Source of the DNA: G963665925 sp963678925
GTDB taxonomy: Bacteria; Bacillota; Clostridia; Peptostreptococcales; Acidaminobacteraceae
Length of the DNA: 64,000 bases
NCBI GenBank assembly: GCA_963678925.1
Contig: OY787533.1
Span: 3,968,001-4,032,000, forward strand
Direction of reading: 5' to 3'
Shown: in pieces, positions 54,053 to 63,544 of the stretch
Numbering within the stretch: position 1 is the stretch's first letter
Layout of the letters: every line of letters begins with the position of its first letter
The notes under the pieces: generated by a model
Told to the model about the DNA's origin: nothing
Databases searched by the model: none
The model's input: only the letters and a program-made list of their open reading frames with translations
Made by a program: the position numbers and the translations under genes

Positions 54053-54235
54053 TGATGACTGCATATGTTCTATAGGTAAAATCATATGGAAAGCATAATA
54101 GAATACGAATTTTTCTATGTGGGTGAGCTGTGCTAACATATAGTTAAGATATCTTAGCGGGAAACAAACGAAAAAAAGAAAACGTTTTCTATATTGAGTT
54201 GTTTGAAGTCTAATTGCTGACAATAGGAGGTTAAT

Positions 54236-55579
54236 GTGGCTGAAACGGTAAAAGTAAAAGATGAAAAAAAAGCAACTGATAAGAAATTTAAAATATTCGG
54301 TATGCCATTGCATGTATTCGGACTTTTTGGATTGATAATTGTTGCAGGAGTCGCGACGGGTTCACTGTCAACAGACTTAGTAGGTAGTTTTGCACTATTG
54401 TTTTTCTTAGGTATTGTTTTCGGGGAAGTTGGAGACCGAATACCTATTTGGAACGAATACATTGGCGGTGGTCCGATTCTGGCATTCCTTGGTTCTGCTT
54501 TTCTAGTCTACAAAGGAATTCTACCGGACAAGTACGTTGAAGGTGTTAACACATTTATGGACTCTTCTGATTTTCTTGTACTATTTGTAACAGTACTGAT
54601 TACGGGTTCGATTCTTGCGGTTAATAGAAAGCTTCTGATTCGATCGTTCATTGGTTACATTCCAGCAATTTTGGGTGGTGTAGTGGTAGCGTTTGTTTTC
54701 GGTGGTGTTGCAGGACTTCTAATGGGAATTCCTTTTTCAACAGTAGCAATCAAATATGTACTGCCTATAATGGGTGGCGGTAACGGTGCTGGTGCAATAC
54801 CGCTGAGTGAAATATATCATCAGGTGACGGGAGAACCGCAAGATGCTTACTATTCGTTTGCGATTTCGATTCTGACAATTGGTAATATATTTGCTATTTT
54901 CTTCGGTGCAATCTTGAACAAAATTGGAAAAATGCGTGCAGGACTGACAGGCGATGGGACTGAGCTTCTAAGAGATTCTTCAAGTTTGTTTGATGGAACA
55001 GAGGAAGAAGAAGAGGAAGTCGAAGTAACAAACAGAGATATCGTAACAGGTATTATTCTAGCAGGTACCTTCTACAGTCTTGGACGACTATTTGCAAAGG
55101 CGTTGTTGCCGACAATCGGTGGCGTTGTGATTCACCAGTTTGCATACATGGTTGTGTTTGTTGCAATTGCAAATGTGCTTGGAATTATTCCTAAGAGTCT
55201 TACAATGGGCGCGAAGAAACTGCAAAAGTTCTTTACTGGACAATTCATTCTTGTAATGATGGCTGGTGTAGGTATTGCGTTTACAGACCTTGGTGAGTTG
55301 ATTGCTGCAATTACACCTCAAAACGCATTTATCGCATTCTTCATCGTATTTGGCGCAGTGCTTGGAAGTGCTGTAGTTGGTCACCTAGTTGGTTTCTACG
55401 CGGTTGATTCAGCAGTTACCGCTGGTCTATGTATGGCTAACAGAGGTGGTTCAGGTGATATTCAAGTTCTTGGTGCAGCAAAGCGTATGGAACTTATTCC
55501 TTATGGACAGATATCATCAAGACTAGGTGGCGGTATGATTCTCGTCATCGCAAGTATCATATTTGGTATTGTGTTTTAA
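54236..55579 (+). CDS. 2-hydroxycarboxylate transporter (2HCT family)
   Basis: 447 residues, about eleven helices. Two GGxG re-entrant motifs: MGGGNGAGAIPLSEIYHQVT and CMANRGGSGDIQVLGAAKRM, the latter containing the 2HCT substrate-binding Arg region near the C-terminus (MELIPYGQISSRLGGGMILV). An acidic cytoplasmic linker (EEEEEEVEV) separates the halves. Imports citrate, malate or similar 2-hydroxy acids with Na+ or H+ or by product exchange. GTG 54236 follows AGGAGG. It is the clearest pointer that the island uses a 2-hydroxycarboxylate. Confidence 0.92.
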   Translation: MAETVKVKDEKKATDKKFKIFGMPLHVFGLFGLIIVAGVATGSLSTDLVGSFALLFFLGIVFGEVGDRIPIWNEYIGGGPILAFLGSAFLVYKGILPDKYVEGVNTFMDSSDFLVLFVTVLITGSILAVNRKLLIRSFIGYIPAILGGVVVAFVFGGVAGLLMGIPFSTVAIKYVLPIMGGGNGAGAIPLSEIYHQVTGEPQDAYYSFAISILTIGNIFAIFFGAILNKIGKMRAGLTGDGTELLRDSSSLFDGTEEEEEEVEVTNRDIVTGIILAGTFYSLGRLFAKALLPTIGGVVIHQFAYMVVFVAIANVLGIIPKSLTMGAKKLQKFFTGQFILVMMAGVGIAFTDLGELIAAITPQNAFIAFFIVFGAVLGSAVVGHLVGFYAVDSAVTAGLCMANRGGSGDIQVLGAAKRMELIPYGQISSRLGGGMILVIASIIFGIVF

Positions 55580-55623
55580 TTAAATAGAAATTGATTTGAT
55601 TGAGTATATCATGAAATAGGAAG

Positions 55624-55653
55624 GGGCTGGTAAGAACGACTTACCAGCCCTTT
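55624..55653 (+). terminator. Intrinsic terminator after the transporter gene
   Basis: GGGCTGGTAAG pairs with CTTACCAGCCC around a five-base loop, followed by TTTAT. Confidence 0.85.
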
Positions 55654-55767
55654 ATCTATGGTGTTGTGGGATATGATTATCAAAAAATATTTATATAGGT
55701 GGAGTATTAGATGTTAATGAATGCATTAGATAATTACTAAGTTTTAAAATTATAAAGGAGAACCTAA

Positions 55768-58047
55768 ATGATAAAGCTGTATAAAGCTGGCGTGTATCTT
55801 GTTAATGGAAAAGAATTGATTGAAGATAGCGACTCTGCATTAAATGTAATAAATGGCTTGAAGGGCATGAAAATTACAAAAGAAAAGGCTAAAAAAGGGA
55901 CTATTGCTTACTCTATCATCCAAGAGCATAATATATCTGTTCATGAAGATGCGCTGGAACTAAAATTTGACTCTCTGACATCACATGACATCACCTATGT
56001 GGGAATTATTCAGACAGCACGAGCTAGCGGGATGAAGAAATTTCCCATGCCATATGTCCTGACGAATTGTCATAATACACTTTGTGCAGTAGGTGGAACA
56101 ATTAACGAGGATGACCATAAGTTTGCCTTGTCTGCAGCAGAAAAATATGGTGGAATTTATGTTCCTCCTCATATGGCTGTGATTCACTCCTACAATCGAG
56201 AAATGATGGCTGCTTGTGGAAAAATGATCCTGGGCTCTGACTCTCATACAAGATATGGTGCTCTCGGAACAATGGCTGTTGGAGAAGGCGGGGGAGAACT
56301 TGTAAAGCAGTTGGTAGGAAGAACTTATGATGTTCAAAGACCTGAGACGGTTGCAATCTACCTAACGGGAGAAGTCATGCCGGGTGTTGGTCCGCATGAT
56401 GTAGCACTTCAGATTATTGGTAAAGTGTACTCTACTGGTTATGTGAAAAATAAAGTCATGGAGTTTGTTGGAGAGGGTGTATCAGGTTTAGATATGGAGT
56501 TTAGAAATGGCATTGATGTCATGACGACTGAAACAACATGCTGGTCATCCATTTGGACAACAGATGAAAAAGTTAAAAAATATTTTGAAATCCATGGAAG
56601 ACCTGAAGCGTATAAGAGACTCGCACCTGAGGCGGTAGCTTATTATGACGGTCTCGTGCATGTAGAACTTGACAAAATCAAGCCATCCATCGCACTTCCT
56701 TTTCATCCAAGCAATGTTTATACAATTGAAGAATTTAAGGAAAATGCTGAAGATATCTTGAACAGCATAGAAGATGAAGTGCGTGCAAGATGGGGAGAAT
56801 GCTGTTCATTTGATCTGTTAAGCAAATTCCGAGATGGGGAATTTTATGTAGATCAAGGTGTAGTTGCAGGTTGTGCAGGTGGTACATTTGATAATATTGT
56901 AGCGGTTTCTGATATTCTTGATGGAAAATCAGTTGGAAACGGTACATTTTCACTAAGTGTATATCCCGGCAGTCAACCAACATATAAAGCGTTAGTAGAC
57001 AATGGCTCTATAAGCACCTTGATGGATGCAGGTGCAGTTATTCGATCGGCATTTTGTGGACCTTGCTTTGGTGCAGGCGATACACCTGCGAATAGTGAGT
57101 TTTCAATTCGTCATGCTACACGTAACTTCCCGAGTCGCGAGGGATCAAAACCGGGTGATAAACAAATTTCATTTGTTGCATTGATGGATGCTAGGTCTAT
57201 TGCTGCTACAGCTATGAATGGCGGAAAACTTACTGCAGCTGATACTATTGATGTTACGTATACGAGTCCAGAGTATTCTTTTAGCAGTACTGTATACGAA
57301 AATAGAAATTTTGATGGGAGAACCCAGCTTGAAACAACAAAAGAACTCATTCTTGGGCCTAGCATTAAAGATTGGCCTCAAATGAAAAAATTGGAGAATC
57401 ACTTGCTTATTGAAGTTGTATCGTTTATCGAGGACGCCGTAACGACGACTGATGAACTAATTCCTTCTGGTGAAACATCAGCATATCGCTCAGACCCCTA
57501 TAAATTAGCTGAGTTCACATTGTCACGCAGAGACCCGGAATATGTAGAACGCGCAAAAGAAGTTCAGGAAAACGAAAAAACTTATTCAGAAGGTCAAGAA
57601 TGTAAGGTGAATAAGACACTTGAAAAACTAATAAAAGCGGGCTACTTGAAAGCTGGCGACAAGATATCTTATGGAAGTACAATTTTTGCAAAAAAACCAG
57701 GGGATGGTTCTGCACGTGAGCATGCGGCGTCTTGTCAGAAAGTACTTGGTGCGTGGGCGAACATTGCAAACGAGTATGCTACAAAGCGCTATAGATCAAA
57801 CCTGATTAACTGGGGGATGGTTCCATTTGTTATTGATGGTACACCAAGTTTCACCAGCGGTAGTCAAATTTTTATTCCGAATATTAAAGGGGCGATTCAA
57901 TCAGGATCGAATAAAGTAAAGGCATATGTGTGTGATGAGAACATGTATGAAATTGAATTGAGAATTGATTCCTTAACTGAAGATGAGAGAAATATCATTA
58001 CGTCAGGTTCTCTTATCAATTTTCATAAGAGTTTAATTACTGAATAG
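55768..58047 (+). CDS. Aconitase-superfamily hydratase (YbhJ-like)
   Basis: 759 residues, longer than the two 650-residue paralogues and of the YbhJ type. Iron-sulfur ligands are Cys in VVAGCAGGTFDN and two in FCGPCFGAG; DSHTRYGALGTMAVGEGGGE is the active-site loop and GDGSAREHAASCQKVLGAWA the swivel-domain serine/arginine site. Likely hydrates or dehydrates a citrate- or malate-like acid. Its substrate in characterised bacteria is poorly defined. Follows the 2HCT transporter, separated by a terminator, so it may be expressed on its own. Confidence 0.88.
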   Translation: MIKLYKAGVYLVNGKELIEDSDSALNVINGLKGMKITKEKAKKGTIAYSIIQEHNISVHEDALELKFDSLTSHDITYVGIIQTARASGMKKFPMPYVLTNCHNTLCAVGGTINEDDHKFALSAAEKYGGIYVPPHMAVIHSYNREMMAACGKMILGSDSHTRYGALGTMAVGEGGGELVKQLVGRTYDVQRPETVAIYLTGEVMPGVGPHDVALQIIGKVYSTGYVKNKVMEFVGEGVSGLDMEFRNGIDVMTTETTCWSSIWTTDEKVKKYFEIHGRPEAYKRLAPEAVAYYDGLVHVELDKIKPSIALPFHPSNVYTIEEFKENAEDILNSIEDEVRARWGECCSFDLLSKFRDGEFYVDQGVVAGCAGGTFDNIVAVSDILDGKSVGNGTFSLSVYPGSQPTYKALVDNGSISTLMDAGAVIRSAFCGPCFGAGDTPANSEFSIRHATRNFPSREGSKPGDKQISFVALMDARSIAATAMNGGKLTAADTIDVTYTSPEYSFSSTVYENRNFDGRTQLETTKELILGPSIKDWPQMKKLENHLLIEVVSFIEDAVTTTDELIPSGETSAYRSDPYKLAEFTLSRRDPEYVERAKEVQENEKTYSEGQECKVNKTLEKLIKAGYLKAGDKISYGSTIFAKKPGDGSAREHAASCQKVLGAWANIANEYATKRYRSNLINWGMVPFVIDGTPSFTSGSQIFIPNIKGAIQSGSNKVKAYVCDENMYEIELRIDSLTEDERNIITSGSLINFHKSLITE

Positions 58048-58137
58048 CTGGTATTCGAAAGTCGATATGATATTTTCATATTATTTGAATTAGGCCCATT
58101 TTTCCGGGTTACAAATGACTTGATAAGAGGAGGAGCT

Positions 58138-59223
58138 ATGTTACCTGTTGTATTTGTATCAATTAATAAGAAAATGGAAGAAATGGCGCGTCATGTATCG
58201 CGAGAATTAGACATTGATGTCTGTTTTGAGAATATTGAGCGGACAAGTATTGATGAGATTATAAGAAAGTATCCGCAAACGGAAGTGTTTATTAGCCGAG
58301 GTGGAAATGCAAGAGATCTGAAAGAGAAAACGAATAAAACCGTCCTATCTCTTGAAATAACAATACATGAGATATTACAAGATATTTTTGGACTTGTAGC
58401 GCAAGGTTCTAAAAATATTGCTGTTCTTTCTACACCAGATCTAATAGGAGATAATGAAGAAACTTATGAACTATTTGGCGCTAAGATTAGATTTATTCCT
58501 GCAAATGCGGCCAAGGTCAAATCAATATTTCCAGAGCTTATTAAGAAGGGCATGGATGGTGTAATTGGTGGCAGGGCGGCTTCAAAACTTTCAAATGACC
58601 ATAACATTAATACACGTCCGCTTCAAAATGGCAGACCTTCGATAAAGTCTTGTCTCGAACAGGCACTTCGTATTGTTGAAATCAACGAACAGAATCGGGA
58701 ACGCTTGAAACTGCGTTCAGATAGTATTTCAAAGCACTCTGAAAGTTTATATTGTGCAATTGAAAGTGCGCTGGAATCAGTTGAAGAACTTATGGGATCT
58801 TCTGAAGAATTAGCCGCAATTGGGAGAAACAACAGCGATGCAGCTGAACGTGCATTTCAAGGCGTAGATAGGACTGCTGATGTTATACAAATTGTTAAAA
58901 ATATTTCTGGGAAAACGAATCTTTTGGGTTTAAATGCTGAAATTGAAGCGGCGCGGTCTGGTGAATATGGACGAGGGTTTGCAGTTGTAGCAAGTGAAAT
59001 CAGGAAACTTTCAGTTCAAAGTTCAGACCAAGCCAAGAAGGTGGATGAAATCATCACAACGCTGAGTAAAGAGATAAAAGAAGTTTTGGAGAATACAGTT
59101 GCCACCAGTAAAATTTCGAGGGAACAAGCAGAATCTAATGAGCTGCTTGTCAATATGCTCGAAGAGCTGCGTCAAACAGGTCAGGTGTTGATTGAATTGG
59201 TAGGAAAGCAACCTTTATCATAG
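58138..59223 (+). CDS. Soluble PrpR-type sensor fused to chemoreceptor signalling domain
   Basis: 361 residues and no membrane helix. Residues about 1-185 match the PrpR N-terminal sensor domain (FISRGGNARDLKEKT near residue 52, GVIGGRAASK near 141), which in PrpR binds 2-methylcitrate. Residues about 190-355 are a chemoreceptor cytoplasmic domain whose tip reads KTNLLGLNAEIEAARSGEYG then RGFAVVASEIRKLS (canonical QTNLLALNAAIEAARAGE). ATG 58138 follows AGGAGGAG. Predicted to sense an intracellular carboxylate of this island and signal to CheA/CheW. The signalling hairpin is shorter than usual. Confidence 0.85.
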   Translation: MLPVVFVSINKKMEEMARHVSRELDIDVCFENIERTSIDEIIRKYPQTEVFISRGGNARDLKEKTNKTVLSLEITIHEILQDIFGLVAQGSKNIAVLSTPDLIGDNEETYELFGAKIRFIPANAAKVKSIFPELIKKGMDGVIGGRAASKLSNDHNINTRPLQNGRPSIKSCLEQALRIVEINEQNRERLKLRSDSISKHSESLYCAIESALESVEELMGSSEELAAIGRNNSDAAERAFQGVDRTADVIQIVKNISGKTNLLGLNAEIEAARSGEYGRGFAVVASEIRKLSVQSSDQAKKVDEIITTLSKEIKEVLENTVATSKISREQAESNELLVNMLEELRQTGQVLIELVGKQPLS

Positions 59224-59330
59224 TTTTATGTATATATCAATCATATAGATAAACGAATTATACATTGTAGAATAAGCGTGGTAGAGTTAATTCAGATATG
59301 AAACCTCAGTTTCATAATACTCCCTTTACG

Positions 59331-59369
59331 AACTGCGCCTTTCCCCAAATGGCGCAGTTTGTCTTTTAC
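59331..59369 (+). terminator. Intrinsic terminator after the chemoreceptor gene
   Basis: AACTGCGCC pairs with GGCGCAGTT, followed by TGTCTTTT. A smaller hairpin ATGAAAC-CTCA-GTTTCAT lies just upstream. Confidence 0.8.
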
Positions 59370-59424
59370 AGGAGATGCAGTAGAAATGTTCAGATGAAAA
59401 CATCAATTTATTTATGAGTCTTGT

Positions 59425-60336
59425 CTATTTGAAATTGTCATGAATAAGTCTAAAAAAATCACGTTCAGGTTGACCCATATAGGCACCTTTTCGATAATAA
59501 ACTCTAATATCCCAAAAGAAACCACTTGCCCCTATTGAGAAGAATTTAAGCTTGTCATCAGGAACTGTCAGTTTCGTAGTCATTTTGGGTATTATTGCTG
59601 CGCCCAAACCTGTTGAAGCCATTCTAAGGCAGGTAATATTGCTGGTGAATTCCATTTTGACTTTAGGTTGAACAGTGTTTTGCTTAAAGATTGTGTCCGC
59701 AGTATTTCTGATAATGTGATCTTTATAAAGCATAAAGAACGGAAAATCATTAAATTTGGAAAGGTCTATTGCATTCGAGTTAGCATTGGTCAGATGTGTT
59801 TCTGAAATTAGTGATGGACAGGAGGCAATTAGAATTTCTTCTTGGAAAACACTTTCAGACACGATGCCAATAAGCTCTTCATCAGCAAGGCCTGGCAATA
59901 TCAAGAAGTCAAATGCGCCGTCTTTAAGTGCTTTTTTTAGCTTTGAACCACTTGCAGTATGAACTTCGATTTCAATACCTGGATACAATTTGGAAAACTG
60001 GAGTACCAAATCTGGAATCATGTAAGCAGCTCTTTCTTTAGATGTACCTATACGCATCTTTCCTATTGTTTGATTGGATATATCCCTGAATTGCTTTTTA
60101 AGGAAATTCGCTTCGAGTAGAATCTTTTTTGCTGATTCTAAATAACACTCACCAGCGTATGTAAGTGAAATGGGTGTTGTTGAGCGATCAAATATTAGCA
60201 TGCCAAGATTCTTTTCTACTTTAGAGATGTAATGGCTCATAGCGGATTGAGTGATAAAGAGCGCATCTGCAGCCTTTGTTATGCTCTTATGCTCAGCTAC
60301 TGCACAGATGTATTCAAGTTCGCGGAAATTATTCAT
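59425..60336 (-). CDS. LysR-family transcriptional regulator
   Basis: 303 residues from ATG 60336, which follows AGGGAGAA; a frame extending to 60447 adds only a hydrophobic lead without a binding site. Winged helix SITKAADALFITQSAMSHYI, effector domain from about residue 90 (IGKMRIGTSKERAAYMIPDL). Close paralogue of the LysR at 45462. Divergent from the second aconitase gene, so it likely controls that gene and the following esterase. Confidence 0.9.
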   Translation of the reverse strand: MNNFRELEYICAVAEHKSITKAADALFITQSAMSHYISKVEKNLGMLIFDRSTTPISLTYAGECYLESAKKILLEANFLKKQFRDISNQTIGKMRIGTSKERAAYMIPDLVLQFSKLYPGIEIEVHTASGSKLKKALKDGAFDFLILPGLADEELIGIVSESVFQEEILIASCPSLISETHLTNANSNAIDLSKFNDFPFFMLYKDHIIRNTADTIFKQNTVQPKVKMEFTSNITCLRMASTGLGAAIIPKMTTKLTVPDDKLKFFSIGASGFFWDIRVYYRKGAYMGQPERDFFRLIHDNFK

Positions 60337-60573
60337 TTGAGTTCTCCCTAAAATTAATATTGAAATAACAAGAACAGATATTACATTTACAAAATTATAA
60401 CATGAGCAAATGCACATGACAAATAAGAATAAAATGACATTATGCAAATCATACGATGTTTGATACCATGAAAAAGAATAATAAGAGTGTTTTATATATG
60501 TAAGGCATACTTCAAGTACGATTATCTATTTGTTAACAAATGAAGTCATTTAATGTTGAATTATGGAGGGAAA

Positions 60574-62535
60574 ATGAGTTTAAATCTAACGAAGAAGATT
60601 ATTAAGTCACATTTGGCAAAGCCATCAGAAATGAACCCTGGAGAAGAAATTTTTCTTAAAGTGGATCATACAATGACGCACGATATTAATGCAGTAATGA
60701 CGTATCTTGCTTTTGAAGCTATTGGAATCGATAGGATTGGCGTTGAAGCGAGTGTAAGTTATTTGGACCATAACTTACTATATTTGGATCACAAAACACC
60801 AGATGATCATATATATCTGCAATCGGCAGCTAAGCGTTTCGGTGTGCATGTATCACGACCTGGCAATGGAATCTGCCACACAATTCAGTCGTCCCGATTT
60901 GGTGCACCTGGCAAGCTTCTTATGGGCGGAGACAGCCATACACCTCATGGCGGAAGCATCGGAATGCTAAGTATTGGTGTAGGTGGTATGGATGTCGCAA
61001 CTGCGATGACTGGAGTACCTATGCGACTCAAAATGCCACGTGTGGTCAATGTTCACCTGACTGGAAAACTTCAACCAGGTTGTAACGCTAAAGAAGTCAT
61101 TCTGGAAATGCTCAGATGCGTAACCATCAAAGGCGGTCTAGGTAATGTGTATGAATACACAGGGCCAGGCGCAGAAACACTTGAAGTTCCAGAACGTGCA
61201 ACAATTACGAACATGGGTGCGGAGCTAGGTGCAACTACATCAATCTTTCCTGCCGATAAACAGGTTCGCAAATTCATGAAATCACAAGGTCGGGAAAATG
61301 AATATGTTGAGATGCTTCCAGATGCTGGATGTGCGTATGATGAGGAGATTCATATTGATCTAAGTGCACTTCAGCCACTTATTGCTTGTCCGCACCAGCC
61401 TGATAACGTAAAGCTTGTTTCTGAAGTTGAACCTAGACGTGTTCAACAAGTTTTTATAGGTAGCTGTACCAATGCTAGTTATGCAGATATTGCAAAGGCA
61501 GCGTTGGTTCTTGAAGGAAAACGTGTACATGATGATGTTAGCTGTACATGCGCAATCTCATCAAAGCAAATATACCTTCAACTTATGAAAGATGGCTATA
61601 TTGAGATGCTTGTTAATGCAGGCGTAAGGCTCCTTGAATTTGCCTGTGGACCGTGCTGTGCAATTGGTCAGTCTCCTGCTGATCAAGGTGTTGCAGTTCG
61701 TACAACGAATAGAAATTTCAAAGGCCGCTCGGGTAATCCGAACGCGGATATTTATCTCGTGAGTCCTGAAACTGCAGCAGCAACAGCAATAACAGGTACA
61801 TTTACTTCCGCACAGGATATTATGGGTGATGCTATCGATGTACTTGGTACTATTGAAGAACCTGAAGAATTTTCTGTTGATGATGCGATGATTATTGAGC
61901 CGCTATCTCTTGAAGAATCTAAAAAAGTTGAAATTGTCAAAGGGCCAAATATCAAATATCTGCCAATTCCAGAAGCTCCAACAGAGTATTTATGTGCACC
62001 TGTTAGCTTGAAAGGTGGAGATGATATTACTACGGATGACATTACGCCTGCAAGTGCAGAGTTTAGTAGTATGCGTTCAAATATTCCACTCATGTCTCAG
62101 TATTGTTATCTAAGATATGATGCAGACTTTGCCAAACGTGCTAAACAGATGGGACGAAGCATCATTGTAGGCGGTGAAAACTACGGCCAAGGTTCAAGTC
62201 GCGAACATGCTGCCATTAATCCAATGTATTTGGGCGTAAAAGCTGTAATCGCCAAGAGCATTGCCCGAATTCATCAGGGAAATCTCGTCAATCATGGCGT
62301 TATTCCAATGTTGTTTGATGATCCAGGTGCATATGATCAGATTGATCTTGAAGATGAACTTGAATTCAATAATTTGCTATCAGAGATTCCAACTCGAAAA
62401 ATCTCAGTTAGAAACAAAACAAAAGATTTCACATTTACTTGTACGCTTAAATTGACTGACAGTGAGCTGGAAGTTATTGAAAAAGGTGGACAACTATCTT
62501 ATTTGAAAGCTGAATTAGAAAAGACAAATGCATAA
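60574..62535 (+). CDS. Aconitase-family hydratase
   Basis: 653 residues. Cys ligands in FIGSCTNASYAD and FACGPCCAIG, DSHTPHGGSIGMLSIGVGG, and GGENYGQGSSREHAAINPMY are all canonical. It interconverts citrate-type and isocitrate-type acids through a cis-aconitate-like intermediate. ATG 60574 follows GGAGGG; an upstream ATG at 60553 overlaps weaker context. More canonical than the aconitase at 38837, so it may serve citrate itself or a close analogue. Divergent LysR at 59425; the esterase gene follows 53 bases later. Confidence 0.92.
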   Translation: MSLNLTKKIIKSHLAKPSEMNPGEEIFLKVDHTMTHDINAVMTYLAFEAIGIDRIGVEASVSYLDHNLLYLDHKTPDDHIYLQSAAKRFGVHVSRPGNGICHTIQSSRFGAPGKLLMGGDSHTPHGGSIGMLSIGVGGMDVATAMTGVPMRLKMPRVVNVHLTGKLQPGCNAKEVILEMLRCVTIKGGLGNVYEYTGPGAETLEVPERATITNMGAELGATTSIFPADKQVRKFMKSQGRENEYVEMLPDAGCAYDEEIHIDLSALQPLIACPHQPDNVKLVSEVEPRRVQQVFIGSCTNASYADIAKAALVLEGKRVHDDVSCTCAISSKQIYLQLMKDGYIEMLVNAGVRLLEFACGPCCAIGQSPADQGVAVRTTNRNFKGRSGNPNADIYLVSPETAAATAITGTFTSAQDIMGDAIDVLGTIEEPEEFSVDDAMIIEPLSLEESKKVEIVKGPNIKYLPIPEAPTEYLCAPVSLKGGDDITTDDITPASAEFSSMRSNIPLMSQYCYLRYDADFAKRAKQMGRSIIVGGENYGQGSSREHAAINPMYLGVKAVIAKSIARIHQGNLVNHGVIPMLFDDPGAYDQIDLEDELEFNNLLSEIPTRKISVRNKTKDFTFTCTLKLTDSELEVIEKGGQLSYLKAELEKTNA

Positions 62536-62588
62536 TTGGACGGTTCAGAGAATGATGAATCATATCTGTGTAGGCAGGAGGTGTTAAA

Positions 62589-63476
62589 ATGGTTTTGAGT
62601 CAATTAGATAAGGATAAACTCGAATCAATACGAAATAATGCCGCTGGAAGACGTGTTGAAAGTAACTTGCTTGAAATGTTTGAGGTTTACGCAGAAGAAT
62701 GCTTAAACATTGATACAGAATATGGTCGTTGCAATGCATATATCTATTATCCCTATCAGACGGATACCCGCCTGCCCGTACTGTTCAACGTACATGGCGG
62801 TGGCTTTGTAAAAGGTAGAAGAGAGCAAGATATCGTATTCTCAAGGAATATGTGCAAAAGGCTTGGCTGTGTTGTTGTTGATATTGATTACACACCGGCA
62901 CCGGAGCTCCGGTTTCCGGGTCAAATCTATCAAGTACACGCAGTAATTGCATATTTCAGAGAGCATGCCAGTGACTTTGGTATGGCCTCACAAAAATTCG
63001 GAATTACAGGTCATAGTGCAGGTGGAACCATATCCTGTGCGGTGGCACTTCTTGCTGCTTCAACGAAAGCTTTTCAATTGAAATTGCAAATGTTGAATTA
63101 TTCGGGGTTTGATTTGTACACACCAGAGCGGTTAAAAAAGAATGCTTATGGTAATCCGAGGATTTCGCCTGAGCAGACAGAGTTTTATACAAGGATGTAT
63201 CTAAATTCTGAAGACAAATTGAAACCACTGGCGTCTCCACTTTATGCCCCAGACGAAATGCTTGCAAATTTACCGGAAACATTAATTATTGCCTGTGAAG
63301 ATGATTTCTTCTGGGAAGAAAGTATGATTTTTGCAAATCGCCTTTCTAGACTGGGTGTTACAGTGACATCTAAGACTTTCAAAGAGAGCAGTCATGGGTT
63401 TCTTGTTCAGAGAAAAGATGAGTTTGAACAGGCGGAAAGTATTATAAAAAGATGCTTTTTATCTATATTTGAATAA
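62589..63476 (+). CDS. Alpha/beta hydrolase, hormone-sensitive-lipase-type esterase
   Basis: 295 residues. HGGG oxyanion motif (NVHGGGFVKG), the nucleophile Ser in GITGHSAGGT, acid Asp in CEDDFFWEE and His in ESSHGFL. No signal peptide, so cytoplasmic. Family IV esterases cleave small esters or lactones; in this operon it could open a lactone or ester form of the tricarboxylic substrate. AGGAGG precedes the start at 62589. Confidence 0.9.
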   Translation: MVLSQLDKDKLESIRNNAAGRRVESNLLEMFEVYAEECLNIDTEYGRCNAYIYYPYQTDTRLPVLFNVHGGGFVKGRREQDIVFSRNMCKRLGCVVVDIDYTPAPELRFPGQIYQVHAVIAYFREHASDFGMASQKFGITGHSAGGTISCAVALLAASTKAFQLKLQMLNYSGFDLYTPERLKKNAYGNPRISPEQTEFYTRMYLNSEDKLKPLASPLYAPDEMLANLPETLIIACEDDFFWEESMIFANRLSRLGVTVTSKTFKESSHGFLVQRKDEFEQAESIIKRCFLSIFE

Positions 63477-63504
63477 ATTCTCCTTTGGTTTGAGACCAAT
63501 CCTA

Positions 63505-63544
63505 TACACAGAAAACGCTTTTGAATATGAGCGTTTTTTGTGTT
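63505..63544 (+). terminator. Intrinsic terminator after the esterase gene
   Basis: ACACAGAAAACGCT and AGCGTTTTTTGTGT pair with one mismatch, followed by a T run. Confidence 0.75.
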
